Shown here one piece after another: positions 19,991 through 28,145 of a stretch of 55,261 nt of DNA. The number at the start of each line of letters is the position of its first letter. Position 1 is the first letter of the stretch. A program made the position numbers and the translations under genes. The notes under the pieces are model-generated. The model was not told the DNA's origin and made no database searches. It worked only from the letters and a program-made list of their open reading frames with translations. This DNA is from Alphaproteobacteria bacterium (GTDB lineage Bacteria; Pseudomonadota; Alphaproteobacteria; UBA828), in NCBI GenBank assembly GCA_022826665.1, contig JAJDUK010000005.1:1-55261 (forward strand). Reading direction: 5' to 3'.

Positions 19991-21274
19991 TCAGGTCGCA
20001 TAGTTGGAGGCGCCGCGCGTTGTCGCGGTGAGGCCGCCGGAGCGCACGTCCGCCGTGACCTCGGCAAGGTCGGCGAGATAGGCGTCGATGCTCTCGGCAT
20101 GCTTCATGTTGAGCCAGAGCAGGATCGAATCCGGCTCGCGCATGCGGATCGAGCGCCAGCCCCGCGCCGCCGTCCCCTCCTCCACCGCGAAGATGTCGAA
20201 GCCCTCGGCGTAGAACGTGACGTGAAGCGCGTGGGGACGGCCGAGCACGGCGAGCCCCTCGATCGCGCCGATGCCCTCGATCAAACGCTCGCGGATGCGC
20301 CGCTGCACCTCGTAGATGCGGAGATAGCCCTCCTCCCCCAGATGGGTCATCACCGCCCAGGCGCTCGCGACCCCGCCGCCCGAGCGGGTGCCGGTGATAG
20401 TCGGCGTGGAGTAGGTGCCGGCGGGCCAACCCTCGAAGGTGGTGCGGTGGTAGCGCTCCAGCGCCTGATCGCGCAGTAGGCAGAGCGAGATGCCCTTGTG
20501 GGCGTAGCCGAACTTGTGCATGTCCACTGACATCGAGGTAACGCCGGGGACGGCGAAGTCGAACGGCGGGATCGGCTCGCCCAGCATCGTCATGAAGGGC
20601 AGGATCATGCCCCCGATGCAGCCGTCCGAGTGCATCCAGAGGTCGTGGTCTCGAGCGAGCTGCGCGATCTCCTCGATGGGGTCGGTCTCGCCGTAGGGAT
20701 AGGGCGGCGCGGAGCCCGCGATCATGACCGTGTTCTCTGTGATGGCGGCGGCCATGCCGGCGACATCGGCGCGCCAATCCTCGCTCCGGCCCATGCGCAC
20801 GACCTTCATGCCGAGCCAGGCGGCGCCCTTGTCGAAGGCCGCGTGCGCCGTCTTCGGCACCACCACCTCGGGCACGCCGGCAACCGGGCGGTTCTCCCGC
20901 GCCCAGTCCCGCGCGGCCTTCATGGCCATGAGGATGCTCTCGGTGCCGCCGGCGGTGGTGGAGCCGCCGGCGCCCTCAGGCGCGTGCAGGAGGTCGAGCA
21001 CGCCCGCGATCAGCGCGCGCTCGCAGGCGGCGAGGCTCGGATAGGCGCTCGCGGCGAAGAGGCCGTTCTCGTCCCGGTGGATGTCGTAGGCCTCGTGCGC
21101 GCAACGCAACAGGTCCTCGCCCGCGAAGTAGGCGGCGGCGAAGCTTCGCTCGTGGCACCAGGGGTTGTCGTCCGCGTGCGCCGCCAGCATTTCGGCCTTG
21201 AGGTCGTCCCAGGGCCGGCTGGCCTGGGGGAATTCCCGATTCCGCAGCATCTCGACTGCCGCCTTTGCCGCCAT
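19991..21274 (-). CDS. PLP-dependent group II decarboxylase / sphingosine-phosphate-lyase-like enzyme
   Basis: Fold-type I PLP enzyme of 427 residues. The Schiff-base lysine is K254 in SVDMHKFGYAHKG, a motif close to the one in sphingosine-1-phosphate lyase; TAGGTESILMA (about 107-117) holds the phosphate and HSDGCIGG supplies the PLP Asp. Members may be aldehyde-lyases on phosphorylated amino-alcohols or amino-acid decarboxylases. The ATG at 21274 is preceded by GGGAGGAGG; an upstream ATG (21310) is disfavoured. Downstream lies an M14 carboxypeptidase in apparent operon. The substrate cannot be decided from sequence. Confidence 0.85.
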   Translation of the reverse strand: MAAKAAVEMLRNREFPQASRPWDDLKAEMLAAHADDNPWCHERSFAAAYFAGEDLLRCAHEAYDIHRDENGLFAASAYPSLAACERALIAGVLDLLHAPEGAGGSTTAGGTESILMAMKAARDWARENRPVAGVPEVVVPKTAHAAFDKGAAWLGMKVVRMGRSEDWRADVAGMAAAITENTVMIAGSAPPYPYGETDPIEEIAQLARDHDLWMHSDGCIGGMILPFMTMLGEPIPPFDFAVPGVTSMSVDMHKFGYAHKGISLCLLRDQALERYHRTTFEGWPAGTYSTPTITGTRSGGGVASAWAVMTHLGEEGYLRIYEVQRRIRERLIEGIGAIEGLAVLGRPHALHVTFYAEGFDIFAVEEGTAARGWRSIRMREPDSILLWLNMKHAESIDAYLADLAEVTADVRSGGLTATTRGASNYAT

Positions 21275-21385
21275 CGCCTCCTCCCGCCGTGCACTGCGCC
21301 TGGGAGACATAGCAGATCGGGGGTCGGATGGAAGGGCAGAGAGGCGGTTGAAGCGGGGACGGCGCGCCCCCTACGATGCGGGCCG

Positions 21386-21408
21386 GCCCGTCCAGCGTCT
21401 AGACGGGC
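21386..21408 (+). promoter_or_regulatory. Leader stem-loop before the cytochrome c gene
   Basis: GCCCGTC (21386-21392) pairs with GACGGGC (21402-21408). The palindrome CGTCTAGACG (21397-21406) overlaps the second arm, and a pyrimidine-rich TTTCTT follows. The structure ends 26 nt before the start codon and could be an attenuator or an operator. Confidence 0.35.
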
Positions 21409-21434
21409 GCTTTCTTGGACAGGAAGAGAATGCG

Positions 21435-22247
21435 ATGCGTCTAAGGCTCACATTGCTCACCGCCGTGCTCGGGTCGGCGCTGCTGGCGGCTTTCCCCCTT
21501 CGTGCGGCGGAGATGCCATCCGTCGACGACCTTGAGGCCCAGATGGGCGCCCCGGCCGAGACAGTCACGGTCTATGAGCCGCATCTGAGCGTGGGCGATG
21601 AGCATGTCACCGTCGACTACGTGGGCTACCCGGCCGTCGATGTCCTGGCACGGCTTTTCGGTGCGGACTGGGCGAGCCAGGCCGAAACCGTCGAACTCCG
21701 CGCCCTGGACGGCTACGTCCTGCGCGTTGCCGCCGACCGCTTCCTGGCGGTGGACGCCTTCTTCGTCTTCGCGCTGGGAGACGGATCGCCGTTCACGGTC
21801 GACAATCTCTTGCAGAACCAGACCGACGTGCCACTCGGGCCCTACTACCTGGTCTGGGACAATATCGGGAACCCGGCCCTGATCGAGGAGGGTCCGGGCA
21901 CATGGATCTATCAGATAGCCGAGGCCAATCTCGTCACGCTTTCGGACACAGCGCTGTTGCCCGAAGGGCTCGACGCCCGCTTTCACGAGGGCGCGGCGCT
22001 CGCGAAAGAGCACTGCCTGAGATGCCACTTGGTGAACGGTTTCGGCGGCGAGAAGCACGAGGGCAACCTCGCGGAGATCACCAAGGACTACGAAGAGGCG
22101 GTGTTCGTGAGCGTGGTCCTGGCGCCGCTCTCCGTGTTCGAGGAGACGACGATGCCGCCCCTCTCCGACCGCCTGGCCGAGGACGAGCGCCAGCGCATCG
22201 CCAAGGCGCTGTTCGACTACCTCACCGCTATTCCGGTGCTGGATTAG
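21435..22247 (+). CDS. Secreted c-type cytochrome with N-terminal oxidoreductase-like domain
   Basis: Periplasmic protein of 270 residues. A signal peptide covers about residues 1-25 (cleavage near RAAEM). Residues ~30-180 form a domain resembling the molybdopterin-binding/SUOX-like fold found fused to cytochromes (VDYVGYPAVDVLARLFG, LGPYYLVWDN), but I see no obvious molybdenum-ligand cysteine there. The C-terminal ~80 residues carry one haem site, C194-L-R-C197-H198, with M240 in TTMPPLSDRL as probable sixth ligand. AGGAAGAG precedes the ATG. Probably an electron carrier for an unidentified periplasmic dehydrogenase; no partner enzyme is adjacent. Confidence 0.78.
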   Translation: MRLRLTLLTAVLGSALLAAFPLRAAEMPSVDDLEAQMGAPAETVTVYEPHLSVGDEHVTVDYVGYPAVDVLARLFGADWASQAETVELRALDGYVLRVAADRFLAVDAFFVFALGDGSPFTVDNLLQNQTDVPLGPYYLVWDNIGNPALIEEGPGTWIYQIAEANLVTLSDTALLPEGLDARFHEGAALAKEHCLRCHLVNGFGGEKHEGNLAEITKDYEEAVFVSVVLAPLSVFEETTMPPLSDRLAEDERQRIAKALFDYLTAIPVLD

Positions 22248-22306
22248 CAGTCGGCATGCTCTCGGCCGCGCGTCGGCGATCTTGAGGCGGGGGCAACCGG
22301 AGTTCG

Positions 22307-22939
22307 ATGCACAGCAATCCCGCCTTCCGGCGAATCTCCCGGGACCGAAACCTGAGGTTCGCCGCGCAACGCGGGTTCGGCGTCCTGGCCGTCGACGGCG
22401 CGGGCCCGCTCGTCAGCCACATTCCGTTCATTCTGGCCGAAGACGGCGCGGTGGTTCATGCCCATCTCGTTCGTGGGAATCCGATCGCGCGGCACTTGAG
22501 TGAGAAGGAATGCGCGGCCTTGCTGGCGATCAGTGGACCGGACAGCTACGTCTCGCCGGACTGGTACGGCGCCGATGCGGTGGATCAGGTCCCGACGTGG
22601 AACTATGTGGCCGTGCACATCTGGGGCACGCTCCGGCGCCGCCCGGATGAGACGCTCCGCGCCCACCTGGACGCACTGTCGGCCCGGTTCGAGAACGAGC
22701 TTCGGCCCAAGCCTCCTTGGACGCCGGCCAAGGTGTCGCCAGACCGGCTTTCCGAGCTGATGCGCTCGATCATGCCGGTCGAGCTCTCCGTGGAGAGCGT
22801 GGACGGCACCTGGAAGCTCAATCAGAACAAGGACGACCAAGTTCGTCTGCGGGCCGCGGGGCACGTCGAGAGCGACGGCTTGGGGCAAGAGGCCGCCTCG
22901 CTTGCCCACCTGATGAGAAATCCGCCGGAAGATTGTTGA
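22307..22939 (+). CDS. PaiB-like FMN-binding negative transcriptional regulator
   Basis: A 210-residue protein of the PaiB family, which has a split-barrel FMN-binding fold. Recognisable features are SHIPFIL near the N-terminus, SGPDSYVSPDWYG, VPTWNYVAVHIWG and a late WKLNQNK segment, in the family's order. In Bacillus PaiB represses sporulation and protease genes; in proteobacteria the role is undefined and a flavin-reductase-like activity is possible. It follows the cytochrome gene by 59 bp, so co-transcription is possible. GGAG sits just before the ATG. Confidence 0.85.
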   Translation: MHSNPAFRRISRDRNLRFAAQRGFGVLAVDGAGPLVSHIPFILAEDGAVVHAHLVRGNPIARHLSEKECAALLAISGPDSYVSPDWYGADAVDQVPTWNYVAVHIWGTLRRRPDETLRAHLDALSARFENELRPKPPWTPAKVSPDRLSELMRSIMPVELSVESVDGTWKLNQNKDDQVRLRAAGHVESDGLGQEAASLAHLMRNPPEDC

Positions 22940-22961
22940 TCGGCGTGGAAGAGTGATCCCC

Positions 22962-23255
22962 TATTGGAGTGGACTCCTGGTGTCGGACAGTTGGATTGAA
23001 ATGATTTGACCGGTGCGCCGGGCATTCGAAGGATCGACGCCCATGGCTGAGCGCCGAACCCACCGAATCCACAGCATCGCCTTCAAGCGCCAAGTCGTCC
23101 AGGAGCCGCGCGGACGTCGGATGGTGCACGTGCATGGACCGGACCCGCAATCGCTCGCGATCCATCTGACTGACCTCATAAATGAATTCCGACAACGAGG
23201 CTGCGATTTGCGAGCGGCACCTGAGTTCTTGGAATCTGTCGCCACTATTTTATAA
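22962..23255 (+). pseudogene. Remnant of an insertion-sequence transposase (OrfA-type N-terminus)
   Basis: The ATG at 23043 opens a 70-codon frame. Its first 21 residues (RIHSIAFKRQVVQE after MAERRT) match the N-terminus of IS-encoded OrfA/helix-turn-helix transposases, after which similarity is lost and the frame soon ends at 23255. The leader from 22962, with GGAGT-GG-ACTCC and GTCGGACAGTTGGATTGAA, looks like an IS left end. No OrfB or second end follows. I read it as a truncated, frameshifted IS relic; whether any peptide is made is unknown. Confidence 0.5.
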
Positions 23256-23399
23256 GCACCTGAGGTTTTTGGAATTCTTCGTTGAGCATTGCTCAAATGT
23301 TCAACTTTAATTGCGATACTTTAGTTATACTGAATTGTCTAACGTCTCTTGATGGTGTACGAAACGCATATTCTGAACAGATGATAGCAGGGACTAGAC

Positions 23400-24524
23400 A
23401 TGTTCAAAAGGTCAGCATTCATCTCAACGACCATTATAATTGTAGTGAGCTTGTCCGGTTGCGGCGGAGGTTTGAGTGGTCTATCATCTTCATCACAAAC
23501 TTTGTTAATTCAGGACCCAGAGGAACTCCAAGCGCTCGCTGATCGTGAACCGCCGTCCAATTCAGGATCGGAGGACATTGGTGGCCAACTTGACCGAATA
23601 AAGGACATAGCTGTCGACCATCCTCATACTGGCACACTTCTTGTTACAGTATTCCAAGAGCCCTTCGAGCATGTTGACCAACCCCTAGACCCGATAAACT
23701 GTCGTAGCACCGTTTGCATCACACCAGATGGCAGAGTACGGCTAACGGACTTTGAGTTCCGCGCAGCCGAGTACCAAAATCTTATGACACGCCATGATAT
23801 TCCGGTAATATATTTTCAGAAAAGAGATGCCAGTGGTCTCGCCAGCTTTATTGCAGTTTCTGGCAGCACTTCGAATTCACGCAGCACTTCGAACTCACAA
23901 GGTGGACGCAATGACGTTCCTGCCACCGTTGGTTACGGAGCTTGGCTTAAGCACAGTGCCTTTGCTACACTTGCTGGCCCATTCCATACAAGAGTGAGAG
24001 ATGACGGTTTCAGCGTGGCCACATTGGCAGCATTTTATTCCGGGGCGCAGCAGGGTGGCGAATACATTCCGCGAACGGGAGCATTCTCCTTTGGCAATCG
24101 AACCGAGGAAGCAATAGATGATGCGTCTGAATCGGCAACTTGGAAGGGTGTCATGACCGGTATTGACACGGTTTTCGATCATCCAATCCAAGGAGATGCC
24201 ACACTTGCGGTAGAAATGAACCGCCCGTATTCGACTGTAGATGTTACATTTTCTAGAATTTTTGATTTAGAGACGAGGACCCAACTCACTCGACCCGCTT
24301 TGCTCCCCGAGACTAGCCCTAGTGAGGCTCTGGTCATTAATTTCCCTGACCTTCCCTTAACAGAGGCCAACGGATTTGGCCGCACTTGGCCCGATCGGAA
24401 TAACCCTAATTGGTCTATAGAGGGGTGGTTCTATGGTCCCAATCATGCGGAAGCCGGCGGCGTTTTCCAACACCTGGAGTACGAGATGGTCGGTGCTTTT
24501 GGAGTTCGGCTTTCCGAAGAATGA
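23400..24524 (+). CDS. Outer-surface lipoprotein with TbpB-like beta-barrel
   Basis: Predicted lipoprotein of 374 residues with a signal peptide and lipobox LSGC (C21 lipidated). Residues ~25-80 are a Ser/Gly-rich linker. The C-terminal half is rich in short beta strands and ends with WFYGPNHAEAGGVFQ, the signature of transferrin-binding-protein-like solute-binding domains exported by Slam-type translocons in other proteobacteria. A short near-duplicate, SNSRSTSNSQ, lies near residue 160. Base composition is clearly more AT-rich than the chromosome, and it lies between an IS relic and a broken integrase. No TonB receptor or Slam gene is nearby. The ligand is unknown. Confidence 0.72.
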   Translation: MFKRSAFISTTIIIVVSLSGCGGGLSGLSSSSQTLLIQDPEELQALADREPPSNSGSEDIGGQLDRIKDIAVDHPHTGTLLVTVFQEPFEHVDQPLDPINCRSTVCITPDGRVRLTDFEFRAAEYQNLMTRHDIPVIYFQKRDASGLASFIAVSGSTSNSRSTSNSQGGRNDVPATVGYGAWLKHSAFATLAGPFHTRVRDDGFSVATLAAFYSGAQQGGEYIPRTGAFSFGNRTEEAIDDASESATWKGVMTGIDTVFDHPIQGDATLAVEMNRPYSTVDVTFSRIFDLETRTQLTRPALLPETSPSEALVINFPDLPLTEANGFGRTWPDRNNPNWSIEGWFYGPNHAEAGGVFQHLEYEMVGAFGVRLSEE

Positions 24525-24566
24525 GCCTCAAGATAGGTTTCTGGATTGAGAGAAGTCCATCGTACG

Positions 24567-25249
24567 TCAGCGATTTACCGAGTTTCTCTTGCCTGCCACT
24601 AACCTTCCAGAGCTCGGTCGGTAGCGACGCCGATGCGTTCCGCTACCGCATCGGTCTCCCGGTCGACCACATGAGCGCAGCGTCATGCTCGGGCGCTTGT
24701 GGCCGAGTAGAGAGGGGACGACCGGGAGCGGGACGCCTTGCAGAACGGCCTGGCGCATGATGACCGAAAGGATGGGGCGGAGCGGTCGATCGCGACGGGG
24801 TATTGTGCAAGGACGCGAACCACCGCCGAACGTCTTGGGCGGTGATGCCGACGATCGGACGTCCCCCGAACCAGGGGAGGATCTGGTTCTTATAGTAGCC
24901 CCGGTTGACGCTGAGCGTCGACGGCTTCGTATCACCTGAAGACTTTCTCGGCGACCGTCTCGAACGGGGTATCGGGCGGCGCGGCAGCTTCGTCTTCGTT
25001 TCCCTTCCGGATCGCGGCGACGAGTGTCCTAGCCCGCTCGCGCGCCTCGTCGGCGCCGATAGTTCCGGCGCGGCCGACGATCTTCCAGACTCGCCGCCCC
25101 TGGTGCTGGCTATGGATGAAGTAGCGCTTTGCGCCCGAGGATAGGACCCTGACGCCGAAGCCCTTGAGGTCGCGGTCGTGGATGTCGTAGGCGGACTTGC
25201 GGGGCTTGAGAGCCGTGACGCGGCGGTCGTTGAGGCGAAGCGTCGCCAT
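24567..25249 (-). pseudogene. Decayed tyrosine recombinase (phage/island integrase)
   Basis: The N-terminus is intact: ATG at 25249 with AGGAGG 7 nt upstream, then ATLRLNDRRVTALKPRKSA and GFGVRVLSSGAKRYF, the DUF4102 arm-binding domain of P4-like integrases. A stop at 24934-24932 ends that frame. The core-binding segment (VNRGYYKNQILPWFGGRP) continues in another frame, and a third holds GVPLPVVPSLLGHKRPSMTLR, the end of the catalytic domain. Most of the catalytic domain between RPILSVIMRQA and that segment is deleted, including the R-K-H-R positions. It cannot be active and marks an old island insertion. Confidence 0.8.
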
Positions 25250-25412
25250 GAAAATGCCTCCTGTGATCTGTTGCAGCCGGGGCGAGAACAAGGAGCGAAT
25301 TCGCCGTTGCCGGTCGAATCAGGAGGAAATAAGAAACGCCATATCAATGTGTTAGAACCGAAGATGCGCTGCGGGGTGTGTACACCGTAATCCGGTGAAG
25401 TCGGATCGCGCT
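25250..25412. other. Spacer between integrase relic and ybaK-like gene
   Basis: Holds the leader of the integrase relic and no tRNA or obvious attachment repeat. I see no open frame worth calling. Confidence 0.5.
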
Positions 25413-25907
25413 CTACTGTGAGACGGCGATCTCCGCTGTGACCGTCCCGTCGGTGAGGTGCTGAAGCTCGTCGATCGTGGTGGCGAAGACGCAGTGCGGG
25501 TGGCCGGCTGCGGCGTAGACGGTCTCGAAGCGCCCGAGGCTCGCGTCGATCGCGATCGGAAGCGGCGTCTCGTGAGCCAGCGGCGCAACCCCGCCAATGG
25601 AAAACCCCGTGGCGGCGCGGACAGTATCGGCATCGGCGCGGCGGACCTTTCCCTCGCGGCCGAGCGCCCGCCCTAGCGCCTTCGGGTCGCAGCGCCGATC
25701 ACCCGCGACCAGCGCCATCACCGGCGCGCCGGCGACGGTGAAGACCAGCGACTTCACGATGCTGCCCAAGGGCGTGCCGATGCTTTGGGCGGCATCCTCG
25801 GCGCTCCGCGCGGTGCTGGCGAGCGCGATCACCTGCGCCTGCGACCCAGCTTCGGCGAGCTCCGCCTGCACCCGGCGCACCGCCGGATGGGCAATCGGGT
25901 CAGCCAT
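25413..25907 (-). CDS. YbaK/EbsC-family aminoacyl-tRNA deacylase
   Basis: Single-domain editing protein of 164 residues that in characterised relatives hydrolyses mischarged Cys- or Ala-tRNA(Pro). It has the catalytic-lysine segment GSIVKSLVF (K52), VAGDRRCD, and the substrate-pocket motif GFSIGGVAPLAH. The protein starts at ATG 25907, which matches the family N-terminus. It is 10 bp from the glutathione-transferase gene on the same strand and may be the last gene of that operon. Which mischarged tRNA it edits cannot be told. Confidence 0.87.
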   Translation of the reverse strand: MADPIAHPAVRRVQAELAEAGSQAQVIALASTARSAEDAAQSIGTPLGSIVKSLVFTVAGAPVMALVAGDRRCDPKALGRALGREGKVRRADADTVRAATGFSIGGVAPLAHETPLPIAIDASLGRFETVYAAAGHPHCVFATTIDELQHLTDGTVTAEIAVSQ

Positions 25908-25917
25908 CCCCGGCTAC

Positions 25918-26535
25918 CTACTGTGGAACCTTGAGCCCCCGCTGCACCGCGGGCCTCGCCCCGATGGTCTCGAACCAGCGGTGCAGGTTCGGGTAGTCGG
26001 CCCAGTCGATGCCGTGCCACTCCCAGCGCCCGACCCAGCCGACGCAGGCGATATCGGCGATGGAATAGTCGCTCGCGAGGAAGTCGTGCTCCGCCAGCCT
26101 GCGATCCATCACGCCGTAGAGCCGGTGCGCCTCGGTGGTGTAGCGCTCGATGGCGTAGGGCACCTCCTCCTTGGCGAAGCGCCGAAAGTGGTTGGCCTGG
26201 CCGAACATCGGGCCGACACCTCCCATCTGGAACATCAGCCACTCCATCACCCGCCAGCGCCCGCGCGCGTCCTCGGGGATCAGCTGGCCGGTCTTGTCCG
26301 CGAGATAGAGCAGGATGGCGCCGGACTCGAAGAGCGAAATGGGCTCGCCGTCCGGCCCGTCGGAATCGACGATCGCGGGGATCTTGTTGTTGGGGCTGAT
26401 CTTGAGGAACTCGGGATCGAACTGCTCGTCCTCCAGGATGTTGACCGTGTGTGCCCGGTAGGGGAGCCCGACCTCCTCGAGCATGATGGAGACCTTCACG
26501 CCGTTGGGCGTGCCGAAGGTGTAGAGGTCGATCAT
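25918..26535 (-). CDS. Glutathione S-transferase family protein (copy 2)
   Basis: A 205-residue GST of the YfcG/nu-like type. The thioredoxin-fold domain begins MIDLYTFGTPNGVKV with the catalytic-region Thr/Asn-Gly, followed by NNKIPAIVD and the glutathione-binding LFESGAIL. The helical C-terminal domain contains SIADIACVGWV. It is closely related to the GST gene 11 bp upstream and shares its gene order and orientation, so the pair arose by tandem duplication. YfcG-type members have disulfide-bond reductase activity rather than classical conjugation. The start at 26535 is fixed by the family N-terminus. Confidence 0.9.
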   Translation of the reverse strand: MIDLYTFGTPNGVKVSIMLEEVGLPYRAHTVNILEDEQFDPEFLKISPNNKIPAIVDSDGPDGEPISLFESGAILLYLADKTGQLIPEDARGRWRVMEWLMFQMGGVGPMFGQANHFRRFAKEEVPYAIERYTTEAHRLYGVMDRRLAEHDFLASDYSIADIACVGWVGRWEWHGIDWADYPNLHRWFETIGARPAVQRGLKVPQ

Positions 26536-26546
26536 CGCTTCGCTCC

Positions 26547-27242
26547 CTACCGCGCTTCGAACTGCTTGGCGCCGAACATGATCGAGCGCTCTTCCTCGGT
26601 GAACACGGGCTTCTTGCGGATCTGGTCGGCCATCACATCGAGGCCGCGCCGCACCGCCGGGCGCTCCTTGTTGCGCTCCAACCAGGCGCCGAGGTGGGGA
26701 TAGTTCTCGATCTCCTGCCCCTGGTTGTACCAAAGCCGCATCCACGGAAAGATCGCCATGTCGGCGATGGAGTACTCGCCCGCGACCCACTCGCGGTCCT
26801 CAAGCCGCTTGTTCACCACCCGGTAGAGCCGGCTCGCCTCGTTGGTGTAGCGCTCCACCGCGTAGGGGAGCTGCTCCGGCGCGTAGTTGCGGAAGTGGTG
26901 GCACTGGCCGAGCATCGGCCCGACGTTGCCCATCTGGAAGAAGAGCCACTGCAGCACCTCGGCCCGGCCGCGCTCGTCGGCGGGGATGAAGCGGCCGTGC
27001 TTGTCGGCGTAGTGCAGCATGATCGCACCAGATTCGAAGAGCGAGAGCGGCTTGCCGTCCGCCCCCTCGGGGTCGACCACCGCCGGCATCCGGTTGTTGG
27101 GGGCGATGGCGAGGAAGTCCGCCTCGAACTGCTCGCCCTTGTTGATGTCCACGGGAATCACGTTGTACGGGATGCCGAGCTCCTCGAAGAGGATGGTAAG
27201 CTTCCACCCGTTCGGCGTCGGCCAGTAGTAGAGATCGATCAT
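26547..27242 (-). CDS. Glutathione S-transferase family protein (copy 1)
   Basis: A 231-residue GST related to copy 2 but with a longer C-terminal tail (ADQIRKKPVFTEEERS), as in YfcG/YghU-like proteins. It begins MIDLYYWPTPNGWKL, with NNRMPAVVD and LFESGAIM for glutathione binding and YSIADMAIFPW in the helical domain. It is the first gene of a probable three-gene operon with copy 2 and the YbaK-like gene. Likely a glutathione-dependent disulfide reductase or detoxifying enzyme; substrate unknown. Confidence 0.9.
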   Translation of the reverse strand: MIDLYYWPTPNGWKLTILFEELGIPYNVIPVDINKGEQFEADFLAIAPNNRMPAVVDPEGADGKPLSLFESGAIMLHYADKHGRFIPADERGRAEVLQWLFFQMGNVGPMLGQCHHFRNYAPEQLPYAVERYTNEASRLYRVVNKRLEDREWVAGEYSIADMAIFPWMRLWYNQGQEIENYPHLGAWLERNKERPAVRRGLDVMADQIRKKPVFTEEERSIMFGAKQFEAR

Positions 27243-27689
27243 GGCGCCCTTCTCCCTCGCCGCTTTGGGCCGGAGTTCAGCCCGACCCTCTTATGACCAG
27301 CCGGCCCCGGCCGGTCAACGTCGCCCGAACCCGCGTGGTCTTGCGCGCGGCAGGGACGGGCGCGGGCGTGCAGCGGGGGAATGCGGGACTCGCCGGGATT
27401 CCGCGGAGCCGACGGCGGCAGTCGTCTTTAGCGGCGGCGGCAACGGCGCCTACCGAAAGCGCCTGTCGCTCCTGCTGCGAGGCTCCGTGTTCTCTATCTA
27501 CTTGGGGGTTGACCTCCTTGCTGTCCGTTCATCCCATGGCGCGATGACGGCGCACCCGCCGCGCGCGGTGCACCGCACCATGGTCCGGGTCAACTCAGGT
27601 CAGCTCGACCAGCGGCCGTCGAAAGTTCCGATACGGTCTGGCCGCGTCGCCTACACGAAAGTAAACGGTCTTGGGCGCTGCCTAACCTC
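27243..27689. other. Intergenic region without recognisable genes
   Basis: About 450 bp between the GST operon and the secreted-protein gene. Plus-strand open frames here have no recognisable domain and Arg/Pro-heavy composition typical of non-coding GC-rich DNA. A palindrome CCGGCC-CC-GGCCGG lies at 27301-27314. The GST promoter should lie near 27243-27330. Confidence 0.5.
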
Positions 27690-28145
27690 TCACTTTTTGA
27701 AGCGCTTCAAAATAATTCGATGCTGAGATTGCTTCCACCGATACTCGCCACGTAACTTGTCGCCTTTCAGTTGATACTTGACGAACGCGCCGTTTGGTAA
27801 CTTGGATTTGAGCGTACCCTCTTTTATGACAGCTTTGGCACGGACAAATCCGCCCTCATTTATTCTCCACTGGGTTGCCTTTCCCCAAGCGTAAACGATT
27901 CGGGCACCGCCGCTAGACTTAATCTTCTCAACGGCCAAGCAGTGCGGCAAAACATTGCTCCACTTACTTTCTCCCCAAATTCCGCAAAAGGCGGCCTGGG
28001 TGGTCGAGAGGCTGGCAGAATCTGAACACTCGATCTTGACATCGGCTGGAAGTTCGGAGCAATCGCTCGCTTTCGCACTTTCCGACGCCAAAACACTTGC
28101 TCCGAGCAGAAACGCGAAAACACACGCAATCTTGCGAATTTGCAT
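27690..28145 (-). CDS. Small secreted protein of unknown function
   Basis: The 151-residue product has a clear signal peptide (MQIRKIACVFAFLLGASVLA, cleavage near SAKAS at about 26). The mature part has a conserved-looking block, FCGIWGESKWSNVLPHCLAV then GARIVYAWGK, and several cysteines that could pair. Lysine-rich beta-strand-like sequence fills the C-terminus (SQHRIILKRFKK). GGAGG precedes the ATG at 28145; an upstream frame start (28196) is disfavoured. AT content is higher than in flanking genes. I recognise a recurrent F-x-G-x-W...V-x-Y-x-W-G motif seen in other hypothetical proteins but no function. Confidence 0.68.
   Translation of the reverse strand: MQIRKIACVFAFLLGASVLASESAKASDCSELPADVKIECSDSASLSTTQAAFCGIWGESKWSNVLPHCLAVEKIKSSGGARIVYAWGKATQWRINEGGFVRAKAVIKEGTLKSKLPNGAFVKYQLKGDKLRGEYRWKQSQHRIILKRFKK

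Noticed and set aside
18884-20479. 531-codon open frame antisense to the M14 and PLP genes
   Set aside because: Spans two good genes and their junction; no start signal or domain.
25250-25412. tRNA gene or attachment site beside the integrase relic
   Set aside because: No cloverleaf, anticodon loop or flanking direct repeat could be found.
27243-27726. Plus-strand open frame in the gap after the GST operon
   Set aside because: Arg/Pro-rich, no domain, no ribosome binding site, and its end overlaps the secreted-protein gene.
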